This document shows positions 45,709 to 56,852 of a stretch of 64,000 nt of DNA, in pieces. Within the stretch, counting starts at the first letter, position 1, and each line of letters opens with the position of its first letter. Source of the DNA: Uloborus plumipes (Eukaryota; Arthropoda; Arachnida; Araneae; Uloboridae); NCBI GenBank assembly GCA_038373865.1, contig JAXGGA010003438.1:38531-102530 (forward strand), in the 5' to 3' direction. The position numbers and the translations under genes are program-made. Below the pieces are notes generated by a model, which searched no databases, was not told where the DNA came from, and was given only the letters and a program-made list of their open reading frames with translations.

Positions 45709-46270
45709 TGTGATCTTATTCTCCGATGTCTTTCGATGGCTTAAGCAGATTTGAAGGTTTTTTTCAATTGAAGGTTATTCATTCGATTAGAACTAAAAAT
45801 TTAAAAATTTGAAAAAGGAATATTGCTATTAGTTTAAGATAAGCCTGTGAGTTTATTTTTAATGCTTTTCGATACCTTTAGTAACTTCAAAGAAGATTCT
45901 TCTGGTTCAATTCAACTAATTTTAAATTAAAGTTTAAAAATAATAATGATAATTCTAAGCAAAATCATGATGATTTTCACTAGACGAAGAGCATCCGACT
46001 GGGATGCAACCTCGAATTAGGATTAGAAGGAGTATCTATGAGAGCTTAATAAAATCTGGGAGTCTAGCCTACACTATCTTTTAATTACTAAAGATTATAA
46101 AGCAACTTTGGAGAAGAGTTTTCGAGTTAAAATCTAACATCGAAAAAGTTGAAAAATCACAATGATTACCCCCCCCCCCGCCCCCTAGGAAGTTTTTGAA
46201 AAAGGGCATCCGACTGGGCAAAATCGTCTGAGGAGAATTAGAAACGATTTCGATGTGAAAAGCAATCACG

Positions 46271-46610
46271 TCTTAATAAATATTTTGCTAGACACATGTT
46301 TTTATTCTCCTGCCAAATTGAGATTCTCGCAAGAAAATAAAACAGTCGAAAGCATATTATGTAGGCGTCATTTAATTTATGTAAAGTCTGTTGAGCAAGT
46401 CACTGAAAAGTAGAATTACCCATTTATCTCCTGTTACATATTATATCCTTGAACTTCCTTTAGTCAAACGGCTAACTTGAAATGTCGTTCTTGGATGCGA
46501 AACATTCAATTATGTGGTTACTGGGGCCATAATCAAACAGTGTCGACAACACTATGGTAAATAGTATGGCACCGGAAAAGGTATTTAATGTCTTACGGAA
46601 TGCAGAATTT
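46271..46610. other. No gene seen
   Basis: Nothing recognised. Confidence 0.4.
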
Positions 46611-46705
46611 AGAGCAAAAACTACGCCCACTCATATGTTAATGCATTGGTTTTTTAAAACCAGGGTGTGCAATTTACCCCCTGGCCCCCCTAAATGACGA
46701 GCCTG
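46611..46705. mobile_element. Right-end fragment of the 42770-type hAT-like MITE
   Basis: GCAAAAACTACGCCCACT, GCAATTTACCCCCTG and CTAAATGACGAGCCTG parallel the right half of 42770-42948. The left half is missing. Confidence 0.65.
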
Positions 46706-46974
46706 CGTTTCGTGTCACTTAACAATTCATTCTGAAGCAGTTTTTAAATACTCCAGATGAAATGCGTCATACAACGAAAAATTCAAATATTACATCGTTT
46801 AAAACCTTATAATAATCATCGAAAAGCAATAAATATGCTAAGCTCTGCAAAATTTAGTTTAAAGCAATCAACTCCAATTCATAACCCGGTTAACAACCAT
46901 TCAGTCGAGTATAGAAATAGGGCTTGCGAAAACTTTCCACCCATTCTTCCACGCCTATGGTGACAATCATAAAT

Positions 46975-47200
46975 CACCCCAACTCCAGTAATAACGTTCT
47001 AATGAGAAGAATTTGATTATTCTTCACAGCAGCTAACAATCACATCAGTCCCAAGAATGGCTCGCAAGGACAGTGCCTCCAATGCCTCGATTAACTAATG
47101 GAAGAACAAGGGAAGATGGCTCTGAGGAAAGCTCGACTCCCGCCATCTATGGTAATGGATACTAATGCATCTTGGACTGAGCGTTAACTCCTTTAGAGAA
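46975..47200 (-). repeat. Inverted copy of a long-array-unit segment
   Basis: CAGTAATAACGTTCTAATGAG, GAATTTGATTATT, CAGCAGCTAACAATCA, CTCGATTAACTAATG and GAACAAGGGA follow in the reverse complement order of array sequence at about 39370-39545. It lies about 700 bp past the array end and is more diverged than the array units are from each other. Confidence 0.75.
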
Positions 47201-48111
47201 TGATTTTTCATTATCTCTTCCAAGCGGAAGGTCAGATTTAGGACAAAGAAAACTGGAACTTTGAGCTTCTTTTCAAAAGTTTAGATTAGTTTCCAGCTTT
47301 ATTTTTACTGGTGTCAAGAAATCTTCTATTTTTCTCCATAAACTTTGCTTTTTTTTTTTTATTGCTCAAGATGCGAGCGTAAAATTCAATTGAGTAAATT
47401 TATTGTGATGGTACAGTTTAAGATTTTGTTCTTCAGCGCATGCTCTAAAATAATTTACAATGACATCGTGTAAGGTCAAACAATATTTTGTAAAGGGAAA
47501 CTAACTACAGTATTAGGAGCTCTTTAAACCATGGATTTAAAATCCGAATTTATATTTATCCGAACGCCACTGAAATGACATACATGTACACTAATTATTG
47601 ACGAACTTCAGCTTCGGACCAGAAGAAAAATTTAAAAACTTTGACTATTCATCATATTATGCGCAGTAGTACAGTACTGTACTGGATTATATGTTTATTA
47701 ATTTATTTTTTTACTGTGATACTGCTTATATTCTATGTGTACTGTTAGTTAAATAAGCTAGTATACTCAGCAAAGCATTTCGCATTTATATGTGACACAT
47801 AAGATCCCTTTTAACCACGTTCTTTGTTCTTCTCATGAGAATAAATGAAAACATTTGTTGTCATACAAATCACATGACATATAAATCGGAAACATGAAAG
47901 GCATGTGAAAAGCATAATATGTTTTGCACCCATTTGTTTTGTGAGGACAATTTACTAGTCCGAACTCCTACCGGTCCCAATAAGTTCGGATAAATGATTT
48001 GATACGGCACATTAAAAAACATATTCTCTGAATTGCTAGACACAACTGCGTCATTCCATGAAAAAGCAGACATTTTGTGACATCTATACATATTTCATTT
48101 CAAAAGTAGTG
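47201..48111. other. No gene seen
   Basis: AT-rich filler. Confidence 0.45.
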
Positions 48112-48287
48112 CAGTTGAACCTCGTTAATCCGAGCACGCCTTAAACGAATTACTGCTAAAACGAACTACATTTTCGATTCCCGCCATTTTTGTTTGTTGT
48201 TGATTTATTGTTCAGATAAGACAAACTACAGTAAACACGAATTTATTTTAATAGTCCCTTTGAGTTCGCTTTAACGAGGTTAGACTG
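48112..48287. mobile_element. Mariner/pogo-like MITE (CAGT..AACCTCGTTAA ends)
   Basis: CAGTTGAACCTCGTTAATCC on the left pairs with GCTTTAACGAGGTTAGACTG on the right, with TA after the right end and TG (probably a mutated TA) before the left. Only 176 bp, non-coding. Confidence 0.78.
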
Positions 48288-49313
48288 TATTCAAAACCTT
48301 TCACAAACGCAATTTGTTTTTCTTAAAACTAACACCTATATTTAAATTTTGGCTGCAATTCAGGGCAAATCCATGATATGTTTCTTTTGTTAACATTCAT
48401 TCTGAATTAAGAAGTAAATTACCGCCTCTCCATAGGCAAAACTACATGAACTGGACGATATGGCTGAACTGGTGGTGTATTTCATGCTTTCATTCTGAAA
48501 TTTAGTCAAGAAGTTTTAATTTGCCAAAAGTATTTTTCACAACCCAAAAGCCTCTTATTCTTCACATAAGCGTTGAATTCAGTTTAAAAAGGGATTATTT
48601 TCTTCAATATCAGACGAACCTTGGAAAAGCCGTTAGTTTTCTTGATCATCAAACGCAAATAATAAGTCACTGGTTTACTTGCTATTTGGTTAGAAGGGCA
48701 AATCGAAATTTCAGTTGATGCCCTACCCTCAATTACGCAAGCTTGGGTAGACCTACAGCAACCGCTCATACATCACCAAATCCACCAACAGGCTGCACTT
48801 AACGATGATGCATACTACGCAACTCGACACCCATTTTGTCATCAAATTGTCGTTAGCGCATAAACGTAACGATCTTACCCTTCCTACGCGCGAATTTTTT
48901 ATTTTTTTTTACTCACAACTCTGCAGTTTTTTTTTTTCATTGTTTCACTTTTTGCAGAATAGTTCAACCTTGTACTATTGTTCTTATTATTGTCTTTTTT
49001 TATGATGATTTTGTGAGCCGGTTAGTTTTTTGTTTTTTATTTTTTGTTTTTTTTTCTTCTAGGTTCTGTAATGAAGAAAATATGTAGCAAATGTTCATGG
49101 GAAAGAAATGGAATCTGCCGTTGAATCATTTTTGAGTGCTCCATGAAAATGACTATTTCATAGCTGCAAGGGTAAAGATTTTTAGATTGAGCTCATTATC
49201 TATTTTTTAAGCGTGATAAATAAATCCGTTTTCGCACTTTTTGCACAAGAGAATAAAAGATGGCTTTTGATTTTTTAATTGCTTTGAAACGAAAGCAATT
49301 TCTTCCACTTCAA
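48288..49313. other. No gene seen
   Basis: AT-rich with T-runs at about 48897-49060. Confidence 0.45.
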
Positions 49314-49477
49314 CACAGTACAAAAAATAAGCTGTTGTTTCTACAGATAATGCTGGCAGCCGAGGTTCCAATTCAAAACTGTAAAATGCGCAGTAATACA
49401 TGTAAGCTGTAAAACTAGCAATTTTACAATTTCTTACTGTAATGTTACGAATTTTACAGTTTATTGCCCTAAAATTC

Positions 49478-50400
49478 CCCTAGCAGCACAATCTCATCGG
49501 CCGATGATCGGCCATTCATCGAAACCCGATGAAATTCTCATCGGCTGATGATCGTATTTCGATGAGTTCTCATCGGGAATTGCTCCAATATGTCTCATTG
49601 GCCAAACAGAATCCGAGCAGCAAAATCCGATGAGTTTACGATGAGATTTGGATCAATTTACGAGCAGTGCAGTCCCGTGCCGATGAATTTAGGATCAATT
49701 TTGGATAAAAATACGATGAGAGTTGGATCAATATACGAGCAGTGTAGTTCCGTGGCGATAAATTTTGGATCAAAATAAGATGAGAGTTGGATCAATATAC
49801 GCGCAGTTTAGTTCCGTGGCTGTGAATTTTTGAACCTCTTTTTTATTTCCCCCAACCAGGTGCGACTGGCCAACTCCACCATCGAACCCGAGTTATCAGC
49901 GCGGAAAGCCAACGCTCTACCACCACGCCACCAAGTCTACGAATAATGAGACCAACACTGCATATTTAACAAAAATTTGAGATTGGGAAAATTTTCATCA
50001 GAAAATTTGATCTTTACGACCTCTTTCCGATGAAATCTGTAGCTTGGCATATTTTCATCAGGAAATTTGATTGTAAGTATATAGTTTTCCAATAAAACAT
50101 AGCTCGGTTAATTTTCATCGGGAAATTTGATCGGAAGGATATCGTTTTTCGATTGAATATAGCTCGGCTAATTTTCATCGGGCAACTTGATCGGAAGGAT
50201 ATCATTTTCCGATGGAATTTTGCTCATCTTATTTTCATCGGGAAAGTTGATCGGAAGGATATCGCTTTCCGATGAAAAGTAGCTCATCGAAAACCGTGCT
50301 CGGATACTGATCGGAACGATGTCGTCGTGCGTTACGGGATCAGTTTACGAGGAGTTAGTTGATCGGCCGAGCAAAATCCGATGAGTTGATGCTACTTGGG
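49478..50400. mobile_element. CCC(T/A)AG(C/T)AGCA-ended element built of CATCGG-rich tandem repeats
   Basis: CCCTAGCAGCA at the left and TGCTACTTGGG at the right are the ends, flanked by TC on both sides (49476-49477, 50401-50402). Inside are GATCGGCC/CATCGG words, a tandem of about 70-bp units at about 49625-49830 (TTGGATCAAT, ACGAGCAGT, AGT(T/C)CCGTG) and a 60-bp tandem at about 49990-50290 (TTTTCATCGGGAAATTTGAT, CGGAAGGATATCG). A tRNA-like unit separates the two tandems. Non-coding; superfamily unknown. Confidence 0.75.
49850..49945 (-). repeat. tRNA-like unit, probably a short SINE
   Basis: On the minus strand GTGGCGTGGTGGTAGAGCG is a good A box and CGGGTTCGATGG a good B box. It is followed by a short A-rich tail (the T-rich stretch before 49850). 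The stems are imperfect and the position inside a transposon argues against a working tRNA. Confidence 0.65.
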
Positions 50401-50671
50401 TCAGCTGTATTATACTGTAAAAACAACAGTATAATACTGACAGCAGAGGTTCCAGAGGTTAAAACTGTAATATGCACGGTAATAAACTGAAAAATTAGCT
50501 ATTTTACAGTTTATTACTGTAACAGTGGCAATTTTACAGTTTAGTACTGTAAAATTAGAAATTTTGCAGTTTATTTCTGTAATAACAGAATACACTGTAC
50601 AATACATCTGTACAGTTTATTACTATAAAATTAACTGTATTCTACTGTAAAAACATCCATTTTTTACAGTG

Positions 50672-51206
50672 CACAAAATGTCTCTGGCATGATTTTCTTT
50701 TCTATTCTTTTTCCTTGCTCACAAAAATTTGGTTGTATTGGGTTAATAAGAAATGCCAAAAATCCAGGAATTTGTTCATGTGAGCTGTAATTTGCAATAT
50801 CCATGAATAAGTGATATTGTAAAGGGGAAGAAATGCCTGTGTACGTTTAAAAATTAATTGCTGCTTAAGTTTTACACTCATTGCAATATGTTTTCTAATA
50901 TATTCCTAAACTTTCAAGAGATTTCTTAAAATTGGACGTTTTTTAGTGAGAACTTTGGGAAAGTAGAAAAATAATCAATATCAGATGGACAAGTGAGAAA
51001 ACTACAATTGACGGTAGTTTTATCTCCAACCAAACTGAAATGTCTACTGGTTATGTAGGTGTCTTAACTCTACTCTTTATATGTAATGAATACAGTAATG
51101 CTTACAGTACGAATTGACGTCTTATCTATGTACATCGTTTTCTAAAGAAAAGTGTAAGGAAAAAATTATAATAATTGCAACATGACAATAAAAGCACTTT
51201 GTATGA
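50672..51206. other. No gene seen
   Basis: AT-rich filler. Confidence 0.45.
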
Positions 51207-51435
51207 TACAATACAAAAAATAAAGTGTTGTTTTTACAATATAATACTGGCAACAGAGGTTCCAATTTAAAACTGTAAAATAAACTAATAAGCTGTAAAA
51301 TACGCAATTTTACCGTTTATTACTGTAAAATTAGCAATTTACAGTTTAGTACTGTAAACTTAGAATTTTTTACAGTTTGTTACTATAAAATTAGCTGCTA
51401 TTATACTGTAAAAACAACGTCTTTTTTTTACAGTG
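51207..51435 (-). mobile_element. ACTGT-MITE copy 15, single-unit form
   Basis: From a worn ATACAAAAAATAAAG to TTTTTTTACAGTG followed by CA. One GGTTCCAATTTAAAACTG block only, hence a monomer or deletion form, in reverse orientation. Confidence 0.83.
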
Positions 51436-51657
51436 CAGCATTTGAAAATTACAGGTAAATTATTGAACTAAACGCCCTTTTTGAACCTTTTTCTGGTAAA
51501 AAAGTTTATATTTGAGCATATGTTGGTTAAGACGTATTTTGCACCTTTTTAAATCCCTAAAGTATCCTCAACTTGCCAAATTCCAAGTCCTTGGTGGTTT
51601 ATTTAAATTCTTTTTGGGCCAATATATTCTAAATTCCCTTTTCAAGCTTTTTCATCA
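51436..51657. other. No gene seen
   Basis: AT-rich filler. Confidence 0.4.
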
Positions 51658-52030
51658 CACCACGCTTCCAGTACTGGAAGTCAGTTTGTCAAACTATTAG
51701 TTGGAATGATAAAATTACTCGTCTATACTAGAATGCAACTTAACTTGACACTCAACGTCACTACGGGAGAACAAGCAGTTAGTGAGATCCTCTAATTTGC
51801 CAAGTAGACTGTGACATTTTATCTAGCTCGTTTTTCATAGGCTAACGTCACGATGTTTTTGTCAAGAAAGGTTGCAGTCGAGTAGAGATGTAACATACGA
51901 AATGATCGTGCTAAAAAAATGATTTGGAGATATCAATTTTGAAATGGTAAAAATAATCCTTTAAAATCTCATTTTTTCTCCTTCAAAACTCCTTCAGTTT
52001 TGTTTTTGAAATTGAGTACAATCCAAATTT
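51658..52030 (-). repeat. Inverted partial copy of the family C hAT-like interior
   Basis: GTCAGTTTGTCAAACTATTAG, GGAATGATAAAAATTACTC-like text and, after an insert, AACATACGAA, GATTTGGAGATATCAATTTTG, GTAAAAATAATCCTTTAAAA and CTCCTTCAGTTTTGTTT are the reverse complement of 52444-52640. A small MITE splits it at 51726-51884. Confidence 0.85.
51726..51884. mobile_element. Small MITE with TACT..GCAACTT ends
   Basis: TACTAGAATGCAACTTAAC at the left pairs with the inverse of AAAGGTTGCAGTCGAGTA at the right. Comparison with 52575-52590, where the same host sequence has no insert, shows about 160 bp were added here. Probably TA-targeting. Confidence 0.65.
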
Positions 52031-52032
52031 AG

Positions 52033-52297
52033 AGTTTATCACAGCAATTTTGCAGTTTATTACCACAAAATAAGCTGTATTACACTGTAAAAACAACAGT
52101 ATAATACTGGCAGCAGAGGTTCCAGTTTAAAACTATAAAATGCACGGTAATAAACTGCAAAATTAGAAATTTTACACTATTAGTATGTAAAATTAGAAAT
52201 TTTACAGTCCATTACTGTAAAATTAGCAATTTTTACAGTTTGTTACTATAAAATTAGCTGTATTATAATGTAAAAAGCACATCCATTTTATACAGTG
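52033..52297 (-). mobile_element. ACTGT-MITE copy 16, left-truncated
   Basis: Enters within the palindromic chain (CAGTTTATTACCACAAAAT), passes ACTGTAAAAACAACAGTATA, and ends at TTATACAGTG followed by TA. Confidence 0.83.
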
Positions 52298-52393
52298 TAT
52301 GTTTAGTTATTTCTAAAACAGTTGCGAGCATTTTTGCGGTTTATCATCATGGTTTTTGCTGTATGGAAATGAAAAAAAATATGAACACCCTAA

Positions 52394-53054
52394 CAGGGGC
52401 GGCATTTCAGCATTTCGTTTGAGGGGCCGAGTTTCTAAAGTTTACAACTCAATTGTACTCAATTTCAGAAACAAAACTGAAGGAGTTTTGAAGGAGAAAA
52501 AATGAGATTTTAAAGGATTATTTTTACCATTTCAAAATTGATATCTCCAAATCATTTTTAGTACGATCACTTCGTATGTTACATCTACATGAGTAATTTT
52601 TATCATTCCAACTAATAGTTTGACGAACTGACTTCATATATGAATTCAATCAGTATGGAATGAAATGCATTTGGTAAAAATGAAGCTATCATAAAATGTG
52701 TTTAACCTTAAGGAAAAAAAAAGGTTTATTTAAATAATATACAGTAGCTTGATAAATTCAAAAATTCATATGAGGAACTCAGAAAATTTCATGATTTCTC
52801 ATTAATGTACATTTTACGTGATTACTGGTGGTTCAAATGATGCAAAACTAAATTACGTTTACTGTTCGTGGTAAAATTTCTTCACTTTCATCAACTATTA
52901 TTGAGAATTAGTGGGCTTTTTATTTCCTTTGTCATATGATCAATGATCATTGATTTTTGAATCAAATAAATTGAATTTAAGTATTTCTTATTATTCTGAG
53001 CAAAAAATTTTGGGGTACAACCGCCCCCTCTTTCCCCCTTATTTGCCGCCCCTG
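52394..53054 (-). mobile_element. hAT-like element family C, copy 2
   Basis: CAGGGGCGGCATTTCAG and TTATTTGCCGCCCCTG are the inverted ends. CACCCTAA (52386-52393) and CACCCCAA (53055-53062) form an 8-bp duplication with one change. Ends match copy 1 (32577-33162) in opposite orientation; interiors are strongly diverged. The minus frame 52891-53073 is not a gene. Confidence 0.9.
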
Positions 53055-53216
53055 CACCCCAACCAGTGGTCAACCGCGGAATTTTCTAGCCGTTCTCTTC
53101 GTGGAAATGAGTAGAAAAAAGTTTTTATACTGCTAATTTATCTACGAAAAAGTTTGAGAAACTTATTTTTTAAAATAAATTTTACGAGGTGTTCATTCAC
53201 TGGTCTACTCTATATA

Positions 53217-53615
53217 CAGTACACTCACGATTATCCGCGGAACTGGGTGGCACGGGCATAACTCGGATAACGAAAATCGCGGATAATCCAAAAAAGCATA
53301 AAATCAGGCGTAAAGAAGATAAAAAATGTCTTTTTCTTACAAATAATTGCATTACACTTAAAACGTGATGTGTACAAACAGTGACGAAAGGTACAGCAAA
53401 AAAAATTATTTGTATTTGAGGTTCTCAAGCATATAAAATATATAGAGAAGTAGTACTTACGAGAACGATTTTTAGGTAAAGTACTGTTGGGTAAGAAATG
53501 TTAAGAAAAATTTTAATTACAGACCTGTGTTTTTCAGAAAAAAATTTTGCTCTACAAGAATAATGTTAAGTTTTTTTTTTTAAAGTGACCAACGCGGATA
53601 ATAGAGATTGTACTG
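53217..53615. mobile_element. pogo-like (Tigger-type) MITE, TA flanks
   Basis: CAGTACACTCACGATTATCC and GGATAATAGAGATTGTACTG are the inverted ends, with TA at 53215-53216 and 53616-53617. A second internal GCGGATAATCC inverse repeat lies at about 53279-53289. Non-coding. Confidence 0.88.
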
Positions 53616-53744
53616 TATATTACTCATAGCACACATACACACATCATTTCAGTTTCAATATTCTGTCATTTCTTTAAAAAACAGAGAGAGAGAGAGAAAG
53701 GGAAATGACTATTGCTTCAGTTCAATGCTCTATCATTTCCTTTT

Positions 53745-54480
53745 TACTTTCTTCTATATCTAATATATAGAAGAAAGTATTGGTTTCGTGAAAATTTTCG
53801 AATGTCGAATTTTGACGGATTCGCACGTTTTGAGGTGCGCTGAGTCCATTTCAACCATTTTTGGAAAATGTCTGTCTGTGTGTGTGTGTGTGTGTCTGTG
53901 TGTGAGTCTGTATGTGTGTGACCAGTTTTTGTGGCCACGCTAGAGCAAAAACTACTGCATGAAATCGAACAAAAATTTTTGCACATATGTACCACCATGT
54001 GAACTGGTGCACCTGACTTTGTTTAGCGAATTCCTCTAAGGAGGGTGGAGCAATCGCACGTGATCTGCGCGGGGGTGATTGCTATATCTCAGGAAGTAAC
54101 CGGCGGAATCAAACAAAAATTGGTCCATAATTAGACCCTACTAAGTACAGGTGCTGATTCAATTTGTTTGTCAATATCTTGAAGGGGGTGGAGCAATCGC
54201 ACGTGTTCTGCACGGGGGTGACTGCTATATCTCAGGAAGTAACCGGCGGAATCAAACGAAAATTGGTCCATAGGTAGACCCTATTGAGTACAGGTACTGA
54301 TTTAATTTGTGTGTCAATATCTCAAGGGGCGGTGGAGCAATCAAAAGTGCTTATTTTGCTATTGCACCTACTGTATCTCGGGAAATATTGCTGCGATTTG
54401 AATGAAATTTGGAATAACACTAACCCAATATGGAAGCAAGCATCGATTAAATTTTGGCGCCAATCGCCCCAGGGGGAAGG
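53745..54480 (+). repeat. Dispersed repeat with 15-bp hairpin, TG run and 143-bp tandem
   Basis: A perfect inverted repeat TACTTTCTTCTATAT / ATATAGAAGAAAGTA (53745-53759, 53765-53779) is followed by a TG-rich run (about 53870-53922) and GCAAAAACTACTGCATGAAAT. Then GGTGGAGCAATC occurs at 54044, 54187 and 54331, giving three units of about 143 bp; the first two are close copies through ATCTCAGGAAGTAACCGGCG and AATTGGTCCATA. The minus frame 53744-53998 (His/Thr-rich) is the TG run translated. Confidence 0.75.
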
Positions 54481-54874
54481 TGGGGTGATTTTTGCGCTTA
54501 GTCAACAATGCGAAAAATTAATTCAATTAAAAATCGCTTTCACGCTATTTAATTATCAAAACAGCTGAAAACTTTCAATGATTTGAAATTTTTAACTGTT
54601 GCCAATTTCTTTTTACTAATAACTAAAATGTTTGCAATTAATCTAAACAAGGCTTTTGCAATGATTTCCAATTTCGGTCATTGATTCTGCATTTGCAGGG
54701 TTATTACGATAATTGGGAAATTGGAGCTGTCTCCAATTACTCGGGCGAGTACGTATTTTATTTTGTAACCGGAATTCATAAGATAGATATAAAAGAAAGT
54801 TTCGTGACGGCCACGACAGGTAGTTTTTCAAATAAATGAACTTTTTTTGTTAAATTCGCTTTCATCTCTCTCCC
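54481..54874. other. No gene seen
   Basis: AT-rich; may be the tail of the preceding repeat. Confidence 0.4.

Positions 54875-54971
<97 letters not shown>
54875..54971. repeat. (TTA)n microsatellite
   Basis: About 97 bp of TTA/ATT repeat, clean to the closing TTGTTAATT. Confidence 0.97.
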
Positions 54972-55199
54972 GTTAATTATTTTCTTTTTTTAAACTAAAT
55001 GGGCGTTATTTAAGTTTACTGTATTCTCATTTATTTTAAGAAGAAAAAAAAAGAAAAAGAAATAAAAAACCATCCTCACGCAGCTTTTAAATCAGCAAAT
55101 TAAATTTTAGACATAAAAATTAAGAAAATTTTTTTCTTTGCTAATTTTTATACGAAGTAATTAATTTGCGTTGTTTATGTATTGAAGAAAAAAATACAA
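54972..55199. other. No gene seen
   Basis: AT-rich. Confidence 0.4.
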
Positions 55200-56480
55200 A
55201 AAGTAGAGCCTCTTCTATAAGCATTTTCATTTTTTAATGAACTGTTTGATTCAAAGATGTGCTTTGAATTTCCACCATGACTTTATACAACTTAAAATCT
55301 ACTTCCATATCTCTCAGCAATGTCTATTAATAACAATTATATTTCAGCAGACAGCATTTCAGACTTTGAAATTTGGACTAATTTTCTTTGTTGATTTTTT
55401 ATAAGATAATTAGCCTGTTTCTATCCAAGGACGTTTCATATAGCCTCCTTCTTTTCTTCTTAATTAGATAATTAAAAGGAATAATTATGAAGCAAGCCTC
55501 TCCTGTTAGAGATTAGATTTTTTAAACAAACTGTCCATATGCTCGAAATTTCCACCAGCATTTCGTAAAATTTAATCAATATTCATATCTCTTAGGAATT
55601 TCTATTAACAACAATAATATTTCAACAGATTACATTTCAGAATTTAAAATTTAGACTACAATGCTCGCCGCTTATTAAAATCACATTTGTTCCGAGGATA
55701 TTTGATTTCACTAAGCAGCTGATTTTATTACCACCATATGTAAAATTATAAAAATAAAAGATTTTGAAGTTTTCACAATGTAAAAAATAAATTAATTACT
55801 ATTATCAATATGTTACATTCAGTTAATTAAAACACAGTTCGAATTCAACTTAAATGTAAAACGTATTTTAAATTACGCAAGGGTTTTAAAATATTCACTT
55901 ATTATTATTTTAGGGACATAATTTGAAAGCAAGATCATTCTTAAATCTTGCCATTTAGCATTTAGGCATGGTTTTCTAGTGAACGATTTTTACTCAAACT
56001 AAATGTTGCCAACTTCTGTAATCTTGAAAAGAAGGAAAATTCTAGTTGTATTCAGACAAGCGTCCACCTTCCCCCCCCCTTTTTTTTAACATTTACTCTC
56101 CAAAACTTAATTTTATAAAACGGCGCTGACGATTTTATTAAAGGATGGTTTTAACATGGTTTGATATAGTAATGATTCTGTTCTTCCAGCTTTGATTTTA
56201 TAAAACAGCTGATTTTATGATCCAGTGATTTTATTAGTGGCGGGCACTGTATTTTTCTCTGTTTTTTTCACGAGATGACTAACCTGTTTATATCTGCGGA
56301 CGTTTCATATAGCATTCTCCTTTTCTTCTTGTTTAGAAAATTAAAAAGAATAATGAATGAATCAAGCCCCAACCATAAGCATCTTTGTTTTTTGAACGAA
56401 TTGCGCATGTACTCCCAATTTCCACCAGCATCTAGCAAAATTTAACCGCTTTAAATTCCCTTTAGCAATTTTTGCGTGCT
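55200..56480 (+). repeat. Three diverged copies of a sequence of about 290 bp
   Basis: AAGC(A/C)TCT or GAGCCTCT near 55204, 55493 and 56363, AATTTCCACCA(G/T)CAT near 55269, 55549 and 56419, and GGACGTTTCATATAGC with TTTTCTTCTT near 55429 and 56309 mark the copies. The first two are adjacent; the third lies after about 560 bp of other AT-rich DNA. Confidence 0.65.
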
Positions 56481-56852
56481 CCCCGCCTTGATTTAAAATC
56501 GAAGATTAGGGGAACCTTTTTATCGAAAAACTTGCGGAACGTATTAACATGTGTTGGTCTATTTTTTCGCCGTTAGCTTAGCGAGGTTTTCCCCGGCCTG
56601 TGCTATCTTTTTAAAGGATCTTTGGCTCTCCATAAAGTGATTTACGTGTTCGATCCTGATACATTATAAAAGAATCTATCAAATGTTTTTCTCTCTGTAT
56701 GTAGTGCACACTGATTTAAATGTTTCCTAAAATCCGTAATTCATTCAACATTATTGAGACTTGTTCAGAAAGAGAGAGAAAAAGCATTATAAAAATAAAT
56801 TTGAGGAAGCTTAATAATATTAGATTAATTGTAGCTTGCAATAAATCATGTA
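56481..56852. other. No gene seen
   Basis: AT-rich filler. Confidence 0.4.

Larger units (their letters stand above)
38995..46270 (+). repeat. Large degraded tandem array with subunits of about 190 bp
   Basis: Three long units begin TGAACTTGTTTTTGAAAGGTTCT at 39217, 40369 and 41286 and run through TCTTTGACTCAAATTAGAAT, TTAATCGAGACGTCAAAAGC and TCATTACTGAGACGGGA; the first two are nearly identical. Beyond each, and alone after 41.8 kb, a shorter unit recurs: CCTCGTCGAATTAGGATTAG, AAGAATCTTGATGCG, GATGTCTTTCAATAGCTTC, GAAGATTTTTCGAG, GAAAAATTCCAAGC, GATGATTATCACTGGAATT. CTCGTCGAATTA-type anchors occur at about 39622, 40771, 41107, 41689, 41883, 42146, 42747, 43171, 43391, 44712, 44931, 45266 and 46008, so spacing is uneven. 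No reading frame is preserved from unit to unit. At least five transposons have inserted. Confidence 0.88.
49314..50671 (-). mobile_element. ACTGT-MITE copy 14, split by a 923-bp element
   Basis: Left end worn (CACAGTACAAAAAATAAGC), right end TTTTTTACAGTG. The insert at 49478-50400 lies between TAAAATTC and TCAGCTGTATTATACTG. The internal ACTGTAAAAACAACAG dimer junction is at about 50415-50430. Confidence 0.87.

Noticed and set aside
53744..53998. His/Thr-rich 84-codon minus-strand frame
   Set aside because: It is mostly the TG/CA run in translation.
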